Source of the DNA: an uncultured SAR86 cluster bacterium | GTDB taxonomy: Bacteria; Pseudomonadota; Gammaproteobacteria; Magnimaribacterales; D2472 | Assembly (NCBI GenBank): GCA_902563835.1 | Contig: CACEZB010000001.1 | Span: forward strand, 106,217-157,163 | DNA length: 50,947 nucleotides | Reading direction: 5' to 3' | Shown: positions 18,741 through 26,250 of the stretch, one piece after another | Position numbering within the stretch: the first letter of the stretch is position 1 | Layout of the letters: each line of letters opens with the position of its first letter | Program-made: the position numbers and the translations under genes | Notes under the pieces: model-generated | What the model saw: only the letters and a program-made list of their open reading frames with translations | Database searches by the model: none | Told to the model about the DNA's origin: nothing

Positions 18741-19406
18741 ATGAAGTATTCTTTATTATTTTTTGCTCTTTTAGGCCTTTCAGTTGGTTTGGATGCTGCT
18801 GATGATAAATCCAAAGGTATACAAATGCCAGAAACTTTCATATCAGGCAATCCTGATAAAGGGTCTACGTTAGTTGAATCTTGTGTTGCTTGTCATGGTG
18901 TTGATGGAAATAGTATTAGTACAGATTGGCCTAAGCTTGCTGGACAAAATCAAAAATATCTACTTGAAGAACTGAAACATTTTAGAGATGGAGAAAGAAA
19001 TAATGTTTTAATGATGACAGTAATCCCATACCTACAAACATTAAGTGATCAAGATCTATTAGATATAGCTGCTTTTTATTCTAAATATAATTCTAATGTG
19101 GGGCAGGCCAGGAATGATGAGGAATTGCTTGCATTAGGAACACAATTATATAGATTTGGAGATATTAAAAAACAGATACCAGCTTGTACTTCCTGTCATG
19201 CGGTTTATGGTCAAGGCAATAGACTTGCTGGATATCCCGCTGTAGCAGGACAGCAAATTGGCTACTTAACTTCTACTTTAAAAGCTTATAGATTAAAAGA
19301 AAGAAATGCCGGAGAGTCTTCTTTAGTAATGCAAGCAATTGCAGAAAATTTAAGTGATTATGAAATTGAGGCTTTAGCAAATTATATGCATGGATTATAC
19401 GAATGA
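18741..19406 (+). CDS. Cytochrome c4 (diheme)
   Basis: Periplasmic diheme electron carrier, likely donor to the oxidase encoded at 1396-5623. The 221 residues begin with a signal peptide (about 1-20, ending LDAAD). Two cytochrome c domains follow, with heme motifs CVACH (C48-H52) and CTSCH (C149-H153); axial methionines are available at VLMMTVIPYL and SLVMQAIAENL. The gene directly precedes dsbA and overlaps it by 4 bases, the conserved engB / cytochrome c4 / dsbA arrangement of Pseudomonas relatives. Confidence 0.94.
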   Translation: MKYSLLFFALLGLSVGLDAADDKSKGIQMPETFISGNPDKGSTLVESCVACHGVDGNSISTDWPKLAGQNQKYLLEELKHFRDGERNNVLMMTVIPYLQTLSDQDLLDIAAFYSKYNSNVGQARNDEELLALGTQLYRFGDIKKQIPACTSCHAVYGQGNRLAGYPAVAGQQIGYLTSTLKAYRLKERNAGESSLVMQAIAENLSDYEIEALANYMHGLYE

Positions 19407-20026
19407 GGAATTTTATGAAAACTAGTTACAAATTTTTACTTTTATTTATTTTTACAGTTTCTATACAAGCAGAATATAGGCTGGGAGTTGATTATGTTTT
19501 AATAGATAATCCATTACCAGTTAAAAGAGATGGCGTCGTAGAGGTAACAGAATCTTTTTGGTATGGCTGTGGAGCATGTTATTCATTTGAATCATCAATT
19601 AATGCCTGGGCTGCAAAACAGGACGATGATGTAAAATTGACTAAGATGCCCATAACATGGGGAGCAATTCATCAACTTCATGCATCTCTATACTATACAA
19701 TTGAGGCATTAAAATTAGATCCTTCGACTCATTCCGCCGTTTTTGTAACAATTCATAAAGAAGGGAATTTTTTACAAAACACTAAAGCAATACAAAACTT
19801 TTTAGAAAAATTTGGAGTAGCACCAGAATTATCTGAACAGTATTTAAATTCATTTGCGGTAAAGCAAAGAGTTAACAGGGGAATAAAATATGCTCGACAG
19901 TTAAAGGTCGCAGCTGTTCCTCAAATGATAGTTGATGGAAAATATATGATTCAAAATAAAGGCTCTTTTTCAGACATGCTTAAAGTTGTTGATCATGTTA
20001 TCGAGCTTCAAAAACCAAACAGTTAG
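19403..20026 (+). CDS. dsbA: Thiol:disulfide interchange protein DsbA with CGAC active site
   Basis: Periplasmic oxidant that introduces disulfides into exported proteins. The 207 residues include a signal peptide (cleavage likely near SIQAEY). The thioredoxin-fold active site is C56-G-A-C59 in FWYGCGACYSFE, where the family norm is CPHC; the surrounding FWYGC..C..FE pattern is conserved. The cis-proline loop is present as AAVPQMIVDGKY. Start ATG 19403 overlaps the cytochrome c4 stop; ATG 19415 is an alternative four codons in. The changed dipeptide should alter the redox potential. Confidence 0.9.
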   Translation: MRNFMKTSYKFLLLFIFTVSIQAEYRLGVDYVLIDNPLPVKRDGVVEVTESFWYGCGACYSFESSINAWAAKQDDDVKLTKMPITWGAIHQLHASLYYTIEALKLDPSTHSAVFVTIHKEGNFLQNTKAIQNFLEKFGVAPELSEQYLNSFAVKQRVNRGIKYARQLKVAAVPQMIVDGKYMIQNKGSFSDMLKVVDHVIELQKPNS

Positions 20027-20033
20027 ATTAATT

Positions 20034-20621
20034 ATGAAGAATAAAATCCTTTTATTAATTCTTCCGCTATGTTTCTTATTGCTTTTTAACGGCAAGAAAT
20101 ACGATGAGGCTGTAAAAGATAGATTAAATCTACCTGTTAAATTATGTCTCGAAGGTGAAGATTGTGGAACTAGCTCCCAAGTTAGCCAGCCAACTGCGGT
20201 TGCTCAAGTTGCTGTAGAAAAGGTTGAACTTTCTGAGGGTTCAGAGCATATCGTAAAGATGCTTAATTCTGGCGAAGGTGGACAGATGATATTTGAACCT
20301 GCTGTTATAAAAGTCTCCAAAGGAGATACTATCCATTTTAAATTAGTAGACGCGGCACATAATTCAGCATCTATTGATGGAATGATACCTGTAGGAGCTA
20401 ATTCATGGGCTGGAGAACTCAATCGAGATATTAGCGTAACCCTAGATACTGAAGGTGTTTATGTTTATCAGTGTGACCCTCATGTCATGATGGCTATGAT
20501 TGGAGTTATTCAAGTAGGCGAGGCTGTAAATATAAATCAAATTAAAGAAGCTTCTAAAAATTTAAAAACTTCATTCATAATGAATGCAGAAAGAATAGAT
20601 ACATATTTAAGTCAGCTTTAA
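20034..20621 (+). CDS. Pseudoazurin-like cupredoxin with N-terminal cysteine-pair segment
   Basis: A blue-copper electron carrier, 195 residues from ATG 20034. The N-terminus is a hydrophobic signal or anchor (LLLILPLCFLLLF). Residues 22-44 (ending CLEGEDCG, C38/C44) resemble a linker I associate with cytochrome c5-type proteins. The C-terminal half is a cupredoxin with ligands H109 (AAHNSAS), C147, H150 and M155 (YQCDPHVMMAMIG), the pseudoazurin spacing. A tail of about 30 residues follows the copper domain. It lies 7 bases after dsbA. The open frame extends 16 codons upstream into dsbA, but the chosen start gives a clean export signal. Confidence 0.82.
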   Translation: MKNKILLLILPLCFLLLFNGKKYDEAVKDRLNLPVKLCLEGEDCGTSSQVSQPTAVAQVAVEKVELSEGSEHIVKMLNSGEGGQMIFEPAVIKVSKGDTIHFKLVDAAHNSASIDGMIPVGANSWAGELNRDISVTLDTEGVYVYQCDPHVMMAMIGVIQVGEAVNINQIKEASKNLKTSFIMNAERIDTYLSQL

Positions 20622-20848
20622 TCTTTTTCCAATTCTGAGAGCCTCTCTTCTAGATCATTAATTATTCTCTCAAGATTTTTATATTTTGATTTTTTAATAT
20701 AACCACTTTGTTCAATAAGGTTTTCAATTTCAGGCGATATTTTTTCTTCAATATTTGAAATGATATCTTTAGGAATTAATTTACTGAAACTTTTTAATTC
20801 TTTTTCAATGATGTTTTTAATAGCTTCTGATAAATCTTTTTCACTCAT
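20618..20848 (-). CDS. UbiK-like (YqiC/BMFP family) small coiled-coil protein
   Basis: A 76-residue helical protein: an amphipathic N-terminal half (KNIIEKELKSFSKLIPKD) and a C-terminal coiled coil ending in INDLEERLSELEKD. This layout, with a short break at GYIKKSKY, resembles UbiK/YqiC, where SREEFD precedes the coiled coil and the end reads LEQRISELE. UbiK is an accessory factor of aerobic ubiquinone synthesis that partners UbiJ; ubiJ is at 37357-37857. The start overlaps the HAD gene stop by 8 bases and the stop overlaps that of the convergent cupredoxin gene (TTAA). Similarity is weak in a low-complexity protein, so this is tentative. Confidence 0.55.
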   Translation of the reverse strand: MSEKDLSEAIKNIIEKELKSFSKLIPKDIISNIEEKISPEIENLIEQSGYIKKSKYKNLERIINDLEERLSELEKD

Positions 20849-21545
20849 ATTTGTTCTCTATTATTCTCGGTAATATATCCCAAGATTTAAATTCATCAGG
20901 CTTAGGAAAATCTTGAGACCATCTTTCATTATTATTATTAAACCATAATGTGTCTATACCAAGATTATAAGCACCTAAAATATCATTTACCTGATGATCC
21001 CCAATATGAAGCATTTGATCAAAACTTATATCATCAACGAACTCTAGAGCTTTATCAAAATGAGCACGATTTGGTTTGCTATCTCTTGCCTCTAAAGAAC
21101 TAATTGCAAATTTAAAGTATTTGCCTATTTTAAATTTATACACGTTAGCATTACCATTAGTTAATATTCCTAACACATATTTTTTTGATAAAAAATTTAG
21201 AGCCTCTTCAACCCCATCAAATAATTCGATTTCATGCCTTTTATTAATAAAGATGTTAAATGCCTCGTCTACAATTTCATCTCTTAAATTAGATGGAGTT
21301 ATATGGCTGATTTTTTTTCTAAAAATCTCTTTTCTTAATTTGCTTATATCCCATTCGATGCTTGCGTCTTCTTTTATAAGCTCTTCTCTTAGAGAAAGGA
21401 AGTCATTAAAATCCCCCCATTGAACTTCGCCAACCTTATCTTCTATCCATTTTCTAGTATCAATCTCAGCTTTTAAAATAGTGGGCCGGTTATCCCAAAG
21501 AGTATCATCCAGATCAAAGGTTATCATTTTGATCTTTTTACTCAT
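20841..21545 (-). CDS. HAD-superfamily phosphatase (YigB-like)
   Basis: A 234-residue class IA HAD hydrolase. Motif I is FDLDDTLWD (nucleophile D11, acid D13), motif II GILTNGN, motif III lysine in DSKPNRAHF, motif IV HIGDHQVNDILGA. E. coli YigB, encoded just after xerC, is such an enzyme and dephosphorylates a riboflavin precursor and FMN; here the gene follows xerC in the same operon after two inserted genes, which supports orthology. Substrate assignment is by position only. It overlaps both neighbours by 8 bases. Confidence 0.85.
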   Translation of the reverse strand: MSKKIKMITFDLDDTLWDNRPTILKAEIDTRKWIEDKVGEVQWGDFNDFLSLREELIKEDASIEWDISKLRKEIFRKKISHITPSNLRDEIVDEAFNIFINKRHEIELFDGVEEALNFLSKKYVLGILTNGNANVYKFKIGKYFKFAISSLEARDSKPNRAHFDKALEFVDDISFDQMLHIGDHQVNDILGAYNLGIDTLWFNNNNERWSQDFPKPDEFKSWDILPRIIENKYE

Positions 21546-22266
21546 TGTTTTCTCTATATATACTTGGAAGAATATTTGATAAATAACTCATTTCTTCTTT
21601 GGCGTGGTTTGTTAAATCTATTCCTAGCTGCTTATTAATAAATATTAAACGAGTTAAATACCCATTTCCTATTATATTGATTGGAGATTTAACCATATCA
21701 TTTCCTTGTCTTTTATTTAAATGACCCAACCAAAATCTAGAACGCATTTCAGAGCCATTAGAATTATTTATAACGACATGGCACATTTTTGAAAAATTTA
21801 TTGATTGTTCAAGAAATCCTATCCTGGCACAAATGACGAAAGTTTGGTCATTATTTGGATCAAAACCAAAAAACTCAACAGGATTAACAAATTGAATTCT
21901 TAATTTAGATAGATTGTTACCAATATATTCATGAACAAGGTGGCTTGCTCCAATAACGCTACCATGTTTCTTATTTTCCCAATCCATCCAAATATGATCA
22001 GCGGGATGCCACATCTTGTAATGATCTGTAGTATTTAGATAATCAGAAAACCACCAGCGCACCATTTCTGCTTTTACTTTAGGCATAGGAGTTCTTACAG
22101 CTACCAAATAACTCGAATCTTTGAGTCTTTTATGTTCAGTAATATAAGTATTAGAACCATCAACAAGGGTAGTATTTGCATCTAATGCTAAGTCATGCGG
22201 TTGAAAACTAAGAATACATAAAATAGCTAGAGTTATAAATGTAATTAATTTAATTTTTTTCAACAT
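21538..22266 (-). CDS. DAPG-hydrolase (PhlG)-like exported protein
   Basis: A 242-residue protein with an N-terminal signal or anchor (LITFITLAILCILSF). The core shows EMVRWWFSDYLNTTDHYKMW followed by HPADH, then HLVHEYIG, FFGFDP and near the end NHAKEEM, which contains an HxxxE. These match the DAPG hydrolase family, whose founding member PhlG cleaves a carbon-carbon bond of 2,4-diacetylphloroglucinol with zinc bound by His/Glu residues. No phloroglucinol genes are near, so the substrate is unknown; members are widespread and mostly uncharacterised. The gene is inserted between xerC and the YigB-like gene. Family call moderate, activity not assigned. Confidence 0.62.
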   Translation of the reverse strand: MLKKIKLITFITLAILCILSFQPHDLALDANTTLVDGSNTYITEHKRLKDSSYLVAVRTPMPKVKAEMVRWWFSDYLNTTDHYKMWHPADHIWMDWENKKHGSVIGASHLVHEYIGNNLSKLRIQFVNPVEFFGFDPNNDQTFVICARIGFLEQSINFSKMCHVVINNSNGSEMRSRFWLGHLNKRQGNDMVKSPINIIGNGYLTRLIFINKQLGIDLTNHAKEEMSYLSNILPSIYRENNE

Positions 22267-22585
22267 ATACCCAACTTTTAATACCCGATACTAAAGTTAC
22301 TTCTACTCTTTTGTAATCATCAACCTCATACCCATCTGCTTTTAGTAATTCATCTAATGTAATTTTAAATACAGTGCCTATAACTTTGTCTTTTTCATTG
22401 CCGGTATATGAAAGAATGGGATGAAATTTTTTATCACTTACTTCAAGTACAACTTCATCTGTAATTTCTATCTCTTTTAAAGTAAATTTTTCGAGCGTAT
22501 CTTCAGCGCCATCGAGAAGTCGACCAAAATTTTTTAATTGAACATTTTGTTGTCTTAGGGTTCCATAAGAGAATAAATATTCCAT
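22250..22585 (-). CDS. AIG2-like / gamma-glutamylcyclotransferase-family protein
   Basis: From ATG 22585, one base after the xerC stop, 111 residues start with MEYLFSYGTLRQ, the hallmark YGTLR substrate loop of the GGCT/AIG2 fold. VIGTVFKITLDELLKADGYE carries the acidic residue usually found near the catalytic site, followed by YKRVEVTL and a terminal WVYV. Such proteins cyclise gamma-glutamyl amines or peptides; the actual substrate is open. An open frame continues 20 codons upstream into xerC, but MEYLF is the family start. Its end overlaps the DAPG-hydrolase-like gene by 17 bases. Confidence 0.82.
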   Translation of the reverse strand: MEYLFSYGTLRQQNVQLKNFGRLLDGAEDTLEKFTLKEIEITDEVVLEVSDKKFHPILSYTGNEKDKVIGTVFKITLDELLKADGYEVDDYKRVEVTLVSGIKSWVYVEKN

Positions 22586-22586
22586 T

Positions 22587-23483
22587 TTATTTTTTTGCTC
22601 TTGGGTGAGCTTGATCATAAATTTTAACCAAGTGTTGATAATCAAGCTTGGTATATATTTGAGTCGTAGATAAAGAGCTATGACCTAATAATTCCTGAAT
22701 TGTTCTAAGATCGCCGCTTGATTCAAGCATATGAGTAGCAAAGCTATGTCTTAACATATGTGGGTGAATAGGAGGTAGGCCTTGTTTAGTTGCCATTTTT
22801 TTAAGTCTTAATTGAACACTCCTTATACTTAATCTAGCTCCTTTTGAATTTAGAAACAGCGCATCACTCTTGGTTAAAATCTTATCTCTTTCAATAATCC
22901 AATTATTAATAGCATTTACTGCAAATTTACCTAATGGGACTATTCGAGTTTTAGCGCCTTTACCAAGAATCCTTAAAAAAGTCATATCTTCTTCAAAATC
23001 CCCTATATTTATATTTACTGTTTCAGATACTCTTAATCCGGAAGAGTACATTAATTCAACAATTGCCATATCTCTAATTTCAATGAGATTTGATGGTTTA
23101 AAATTTAATAGTTGCTCAACATCTTCAGGAGAAAGAACCTCAGGAAGATTGCTCGGAGATTTGGGAGCTGATACCAACTCAAAAGGAGAAGACTCGATTA
23201 AATTATTTTTTTTTAAAAATCTAAAAAAACCTTTTGCAGAAGATAAATGTCTTTGAATGCTTCTTGGATTATTATCTTGTGAATAAAGATTACCTATCCA
23301 AGCAGAACAAATTTCATTATTAATTTCAGAATAATTCGAAAGATTTAGATCATTAATGAACTTAGCAAGCTTTTTTAAGTCTCTTTCATACGCGCTAGTA
23401 GTATTTTTAGATAAATTTTTTACTTGAGAAACAAATATTAAATATTCTTTTATGTCATTAAGAATAAAACTGGCATTATTCAT
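22587..23483 (-). CDS. xerC: Tyrosine recombinase XerC
   Basis: Resolves chromosome dimers at dif together with XerD. The 298 residues have an N-terminal SAM-like core-binding domain and a catalytic domain with GLRVSE (first arginine), [14 protein letters not shown] (His-x-x-Arg), [14 protein letters not shown] (second histidine and nucleophile Y277). XerC rather than a phage integrase is supported by the dapF-DUF484-xerC-HAD order. It starts 3 bases after the DUF484 gene. Confidence 0.94.
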   Translation of the reverse strand: MNNASFILNDIKEYLIFVSQVKNLSKNTTSAYERDLKKLAKFINDLNLSNYSEINNEICSAWIGNLYSQDNNPRSIQRHLSSAKGFFRFLKKNNLIESSPFELVSAPKSPSNLPEVLSPEDVEQLLNFKPSNLIEIRDMAIVELMYSSGLRVSETVNINIGDFEEDMTFLRILGKGAKTRIVPLGKFAVNAINNWIIERDKILTKSDALFLNSKGARLSIRSVQLRLKKMATKQGLPPIHPHMLRHSFATHMLESSGDLRTIQELLGHSSLSTTQIYTKLDYQHLVKIYDQAHPRAKK

Positions 23484-23486
23484 AAA

Positions 23487-24107
23487 TTATAAAGCTAACT
23501 TTTTTTCTAATACATCTCTTATATATTGGATAAATGTAGTATCTTCATCTCCTAAATATTTGGCCCTATCAAAACTTCCTAATTTTAAAAGCCCAATTTC
23601 TTTTTCTAGAATAATTACTGCGATTACCATTGATTCAATCTTATTATCACCAAATAAAATATCCGCCTTCTCAGAAGAAAATGAACCGCAATGAATAGCA
23701 CCTTTATGCAATGAAAGTCCTGTTTCCTTTTCAATTTTATTTATGTCTTTATTTTTATAAAATTTAAGCAAACATTTATCAACATTAAAGTCATTGCTAA
23801 AGCTTTTTTCTACAGTTTTAACTATCTCTCTTTTAGAATTAGATTCTAATATCTTTAATGTAAGATCTTTGGATTTATTAAAAAGATCCTCATTTATTGA
23901 TGCAGTATCAATAAATGATGTCAGCAAATCTATTAAGTTTTTGTGTTCATCTCTTAACTTAAGCACTTGCCTTTCTAGCAAAGAGGAAGCTTTACTAGAA
24001 GAGTGTTTAAATTTTAATTCTCCTACCAATGATTCTCTTGATTCAAAAAAATCCAGGTTGTCTAATAGGAATAATTCGACTTCTTTTGGATCTAATTTTT
24101 TACTCAT
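23487..24107 (-). CDS. DUF484 family protein
   Basis: A 206-residue protein with an N-terminal helical part, DPKEVELFLLDNLDFFESRESL, and a GAF-like C-terminal domain (residues about 80-205) that ends FIQYIRDVLEKKLAL. DUF484 genes sit between dapF and xerC in many gammaproteobacteria; the biochemical role is unknown. The order and 8-base overlap with dapF (ATGAGTAA) agree with that family. Confidence 0.87.
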   Translation of the reverse strand: MSKKLDPKEVELFLLDNLDFFESRESLVGELKFKHSSSKASSLLERQVLKLRDEHKNLIDLLTSFIDTASINEDLFNKSKDLTLKILESNSKREIVKTVEKSFSNDFNVDKCLLKFYKNKDINKIEKETGLSLHKGAIHCGSFSSEKADILFGDNKIESMVIAVIILEKEIGLLKLGSFDRAKYLGDEDTTFIQYIRDVLEKKLAL

Positions 24108-24876
24108 TAGTAGCGCCTTGGTATATAAAGTTGGATGGCCCAGTCATTAATATACCATTTTTATTTACCTTAAAACTTAATTTCCCACCCATAGAAATAA
24201 CATTCACTTTATTTTTGGTTAATGATTTTGATGCTACACATAAAGCTGCAGACCCACAAGATAGAGTTTCTCCAGTACCATTTTCATATGTCCTAATATG
24301 AATATCTTCTTTAGATTTAGTAAATATAGAAAGATTTATATCTAAATCTTTAATTATCTTATATAGCTCTTGATATATTGAATCAAGATCAACTTTTTTT
24401 ATAGATGGCAATTCTATGCATAAATGATTATTTCCTATATTAGATAGAAAAAACTTTCTTTTTATCTTTTTATTTATCTTTTGTTCTAAACTTTTATCAT
24501 CGATTAAAGAAGGCGAATTGACCAAGACTGATACCTTTCCTTTCTGTTTTGGAATGCACTTTAAATCCATATATTTCGTTTGAACCAAGATATTTGAAAT
24601 AGGCATAAATTTATTTTTCCAAATATATGATGCTGCACACCTAATACCATTTAGACACATTCCAGCCTCTGATCCATCTGAATTATAAAATCTTACAAAA
24701 AAACTGTATTGATCTTTTGTTGGGAGCCCAATATGGATTAATTGATCAAAGCCTATGCCTTTATTTCTATCTGAGATTTTCTTTATAAAACTTTTTTTAA
24801 TTTTAAGCTCTTGTTCAATTGAATTTACAATAACAAAGTCATTTCCATTCCCATGCCATTTCTCAAACTCAATCAT
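24100..24876 (-). CDS. dapF: Diaminopimelate epimerase
   Basis: Interconverts LL- and meso-diaminopimelate for lysine and peptidoglycan. The 258 residues include KWHGNGNDFVIV at the N-terminus and two catalytic cysteines: C74 in AGMCLNGIRC and C207 in GETLSCGSAALC. The first motif departs from the usual CGNGxRC by a leucine after the cysteine. The second cysteine motif and NSDGSEA are normal. It overlaps lysA by 8 bases upstream and DUF484 by 8 downstream, an operon that makes and then uses meso-DAP. Confidence 0.94.
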   Translation of the reverse strand: MIEFEKWHGNGNDFVIVNSIEQELKIKKSFIKKISDRNKGIGFDQLIHIGLPTKDQYSFFVRFYNSDGSEAGMCLNGIRCAASYIWKNKFMPISNILVQTKYMDLKCIPKQKGKVSVLVNSPSLIDDKSLEQKINKKIKRKFFLSNIGNNHLCIELPSIKKVDLDSIYQELYKIIKDLDINLSIFTKSKEDIHIRTYENGTGETLSCGSAALCVASKSLTKNKVNVISMGGKLSFKVNKNGILMTGPSNFIYQGATNE

Positions 24877-26107
24877 TTAGATCAACCTCATTTCTAATCA
24901 AGTCTTCAAAGGACTCTCTTTTCCTAATAACAGTATATTGATTATTATCAACTAATATTTCTGGGGCCCTAACCCTAGAGTTATAGTTTGATGACATAAC
25001 AAAACCATATGCTCCAGCAGTTTTAATGGCTAGAATATCTCCTTCAGAAGCATTCATTTCATGGTCTTTCGCTAAAATATCTGATGATTCGCATATTGGG
25101 CCTACAATAGTCCATTTTTTAGTATCAGAATCATTTTGTTTAAGGTTCCAGATATCATGTTTTGCATTATATAAGGCAGGCCTTAATAGATCATTCATAG
25201 CAGCATCTACGACTAAGAAGTTATCTTTGATATATTCAACTTTGGTAAGCAATATGCCAGCATTACCAGTAATACTTCTTCCCGGTTCTAATATTATCTT
25301 TTCATTTCTATCTTTTAGCTCTTCTTCAATTATAGAAACTAAATCTTTAGGTGATGGAGTTTTATTACTGTTATAAGGGATGCCAAGCCCTCCACCAAGG
25401 TCTAAAAATTTTAATTCATTTCCTGTTTTATCTATCTCTTCAGCAAGTTGTCTAATATTTATGGCCGTTAATTTATAACTCTCAAGATCCCCTATTTGAG
25501 AGCCAATATGACATGCTAAGCCAATAAGCCTTAGATGCTTTGACTTATAGATATAATTACTTAATTTTAGAACAAGATCATTCGGTGATATGCCAAACTT
25601 ATCTCCTTTCCTTCCTGTTTTAATATATTCATGTCCTCCAGAATCAACCTCGGGATTAAATCTAATAGCAACGTCAACAACTTTATTATTCTCTGAAGCT
25701 ACTTTTTCAATTCTGAATAATTCAGATTCAGATTCAATATTAAAAGAAAGTATTTCATTATTTATACCTTCTAATATCTCTTTATTTGATTTTCCAACAC
25801 CTGAAAAGATTATTTTTTTTGGGTTTGTTTCAACATGAAGAGCTCTTTGAAGTTCTCCTCCTGAAACGATATCAAAACCACAATCTTTTTCTTTTAAGAT
25901 ATTTAGAATAGAAATGTTGCTAAGGGATTTTACTGAAAAACATATTAAGCTATCTTTTTTTTGAAAGGCATTTTTATAAACATCGATATGTCTCTCTATA
26001 GTCTTTTTTGAATAAACATATGCAGGAGTCCCGAACTCTTTCGCTATTTCTTGAAGATTAACGTCTTCACAGAAAAGTTCACTGTTTTTATATAGAAAGT
26101 AATCCAT
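24869..26107 (-). CDS. lysA: Diaminopimelate decarboxylase
   Basis: PLP enzyme that makes lysine from meso-diaminopimelate, 412 residues. The PLP lysine is K60 in CFSVKSLSN (family norm is AxKAN). Other marks: HIGSQIGDLESY, LDLGGGLGIPY, EPGRSITGNAGIL and the second-subunit motif GPICESSDILAKD near the C-terminus. Order lptM-lysA-dapF-DUF484-xerC is that of Pseudomonas-type gammaproteobacteria. Confidence 0.96.
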   Translation of the reverse strand: MDYFLYKNSELFCEDVNLQEIAKEFGTPAYVYSKKTIERHIDVYKNAFQKKDSLICFSVKSLSNISILNILKEKDCGFDIVSGGELQRALHVETNPKKIIFSGVGKSNKEILEGINNEILSFNIESESELFRIEKVASENNKVVDVAIRFNPEVDSGGHEYIKTGRKGDKFGISPNDLVLKLSNYIYKSKHLRLIGLACHIGSQIGDLESYKLTAINIRQLAEEIDKTGNELKFLDLGGGLGIPYNSNKTPSPKDLVSIIEEELKDRNEKIILEPGRSITGNAGILLTKVEYIKDNFLVVDAAMNDLLRPALYNAKHDIWNLKQNDSDTKKWTIVGPICESSDILAKDHEMNASEGDILAIKTAGAYGFVMSSNYNSRVRAPEILVDNNQYTVIRKRESFEDLIRNEVDLND

Positions 26108-26120
26108 AAAACTTAAATTA

Positions 26121-26204
26121 TTAGAAAATTAGAGGCCCTTTAACTCCGCAACTTGAAATAATTAAAAGAATAGAAAGACCTAAAGATATTTTATTAATAC
26201 TCAT
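26121..26204 (-). CDS. lptM: LptM-type small lipoprotein (YifL/LppL), 27 residues
   Basis: Reading the gap before lysA gives ATG at 26204 and TAA at 26121-26123, encoding 27 residues: MSINK, a hydrophobic stretch, lipobox ISSC with C19, and GVKGPLIF. LptM/YifL lipoproteins have the same start of the mature protein (CGLKGPLY in E. coli) and are encoded next to lysA or dapF. In E. coli LptM helps mature the LPS translocon LptDE. Only nine residues remain after the lipid anchor, at the short end of the family. It lies 13 bases before lysA. The motif plus location make this a confident call despite the size. Confidence 0.88.
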   Translation of the reverse strand: MSINKISLGLSILLIISSCGVKGPLIF

Positions 26205-26211
26205 AAGCCAC

Positions 26212-26235
26212 ATTATGGGCAAAAATACCCATAAT
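26212..26235 (-). promoter_or_regulatory. Perfect 8-bp hairpin before lptM
   Basis: ATTATGGG (26212-26219) and CCCATAAT (26228-26235) form a perfect stem around an 8-base loop. It lies 15 bases past the ahcY stop and 7 bases before the lptM start. No U-tract follows the stem on the minus strand (GTGGCTT), so it is not a standard terminator; it could be a weak or factor-dependent stop for ahcY or a translational control element for lptM, which has no clear Shine-Dalgarno. Confidence 0.45.
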
Positions 26236-26250
26236 TTGAACATTTACATA

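Noticed and set aside
22587-23483. Tyrosine recombinase as sign of a mobile element
   Set aside because: The dapF-DUF484-xerC-HAD order is conserved housekeeping context and no attachment sites or cargo genes are present.
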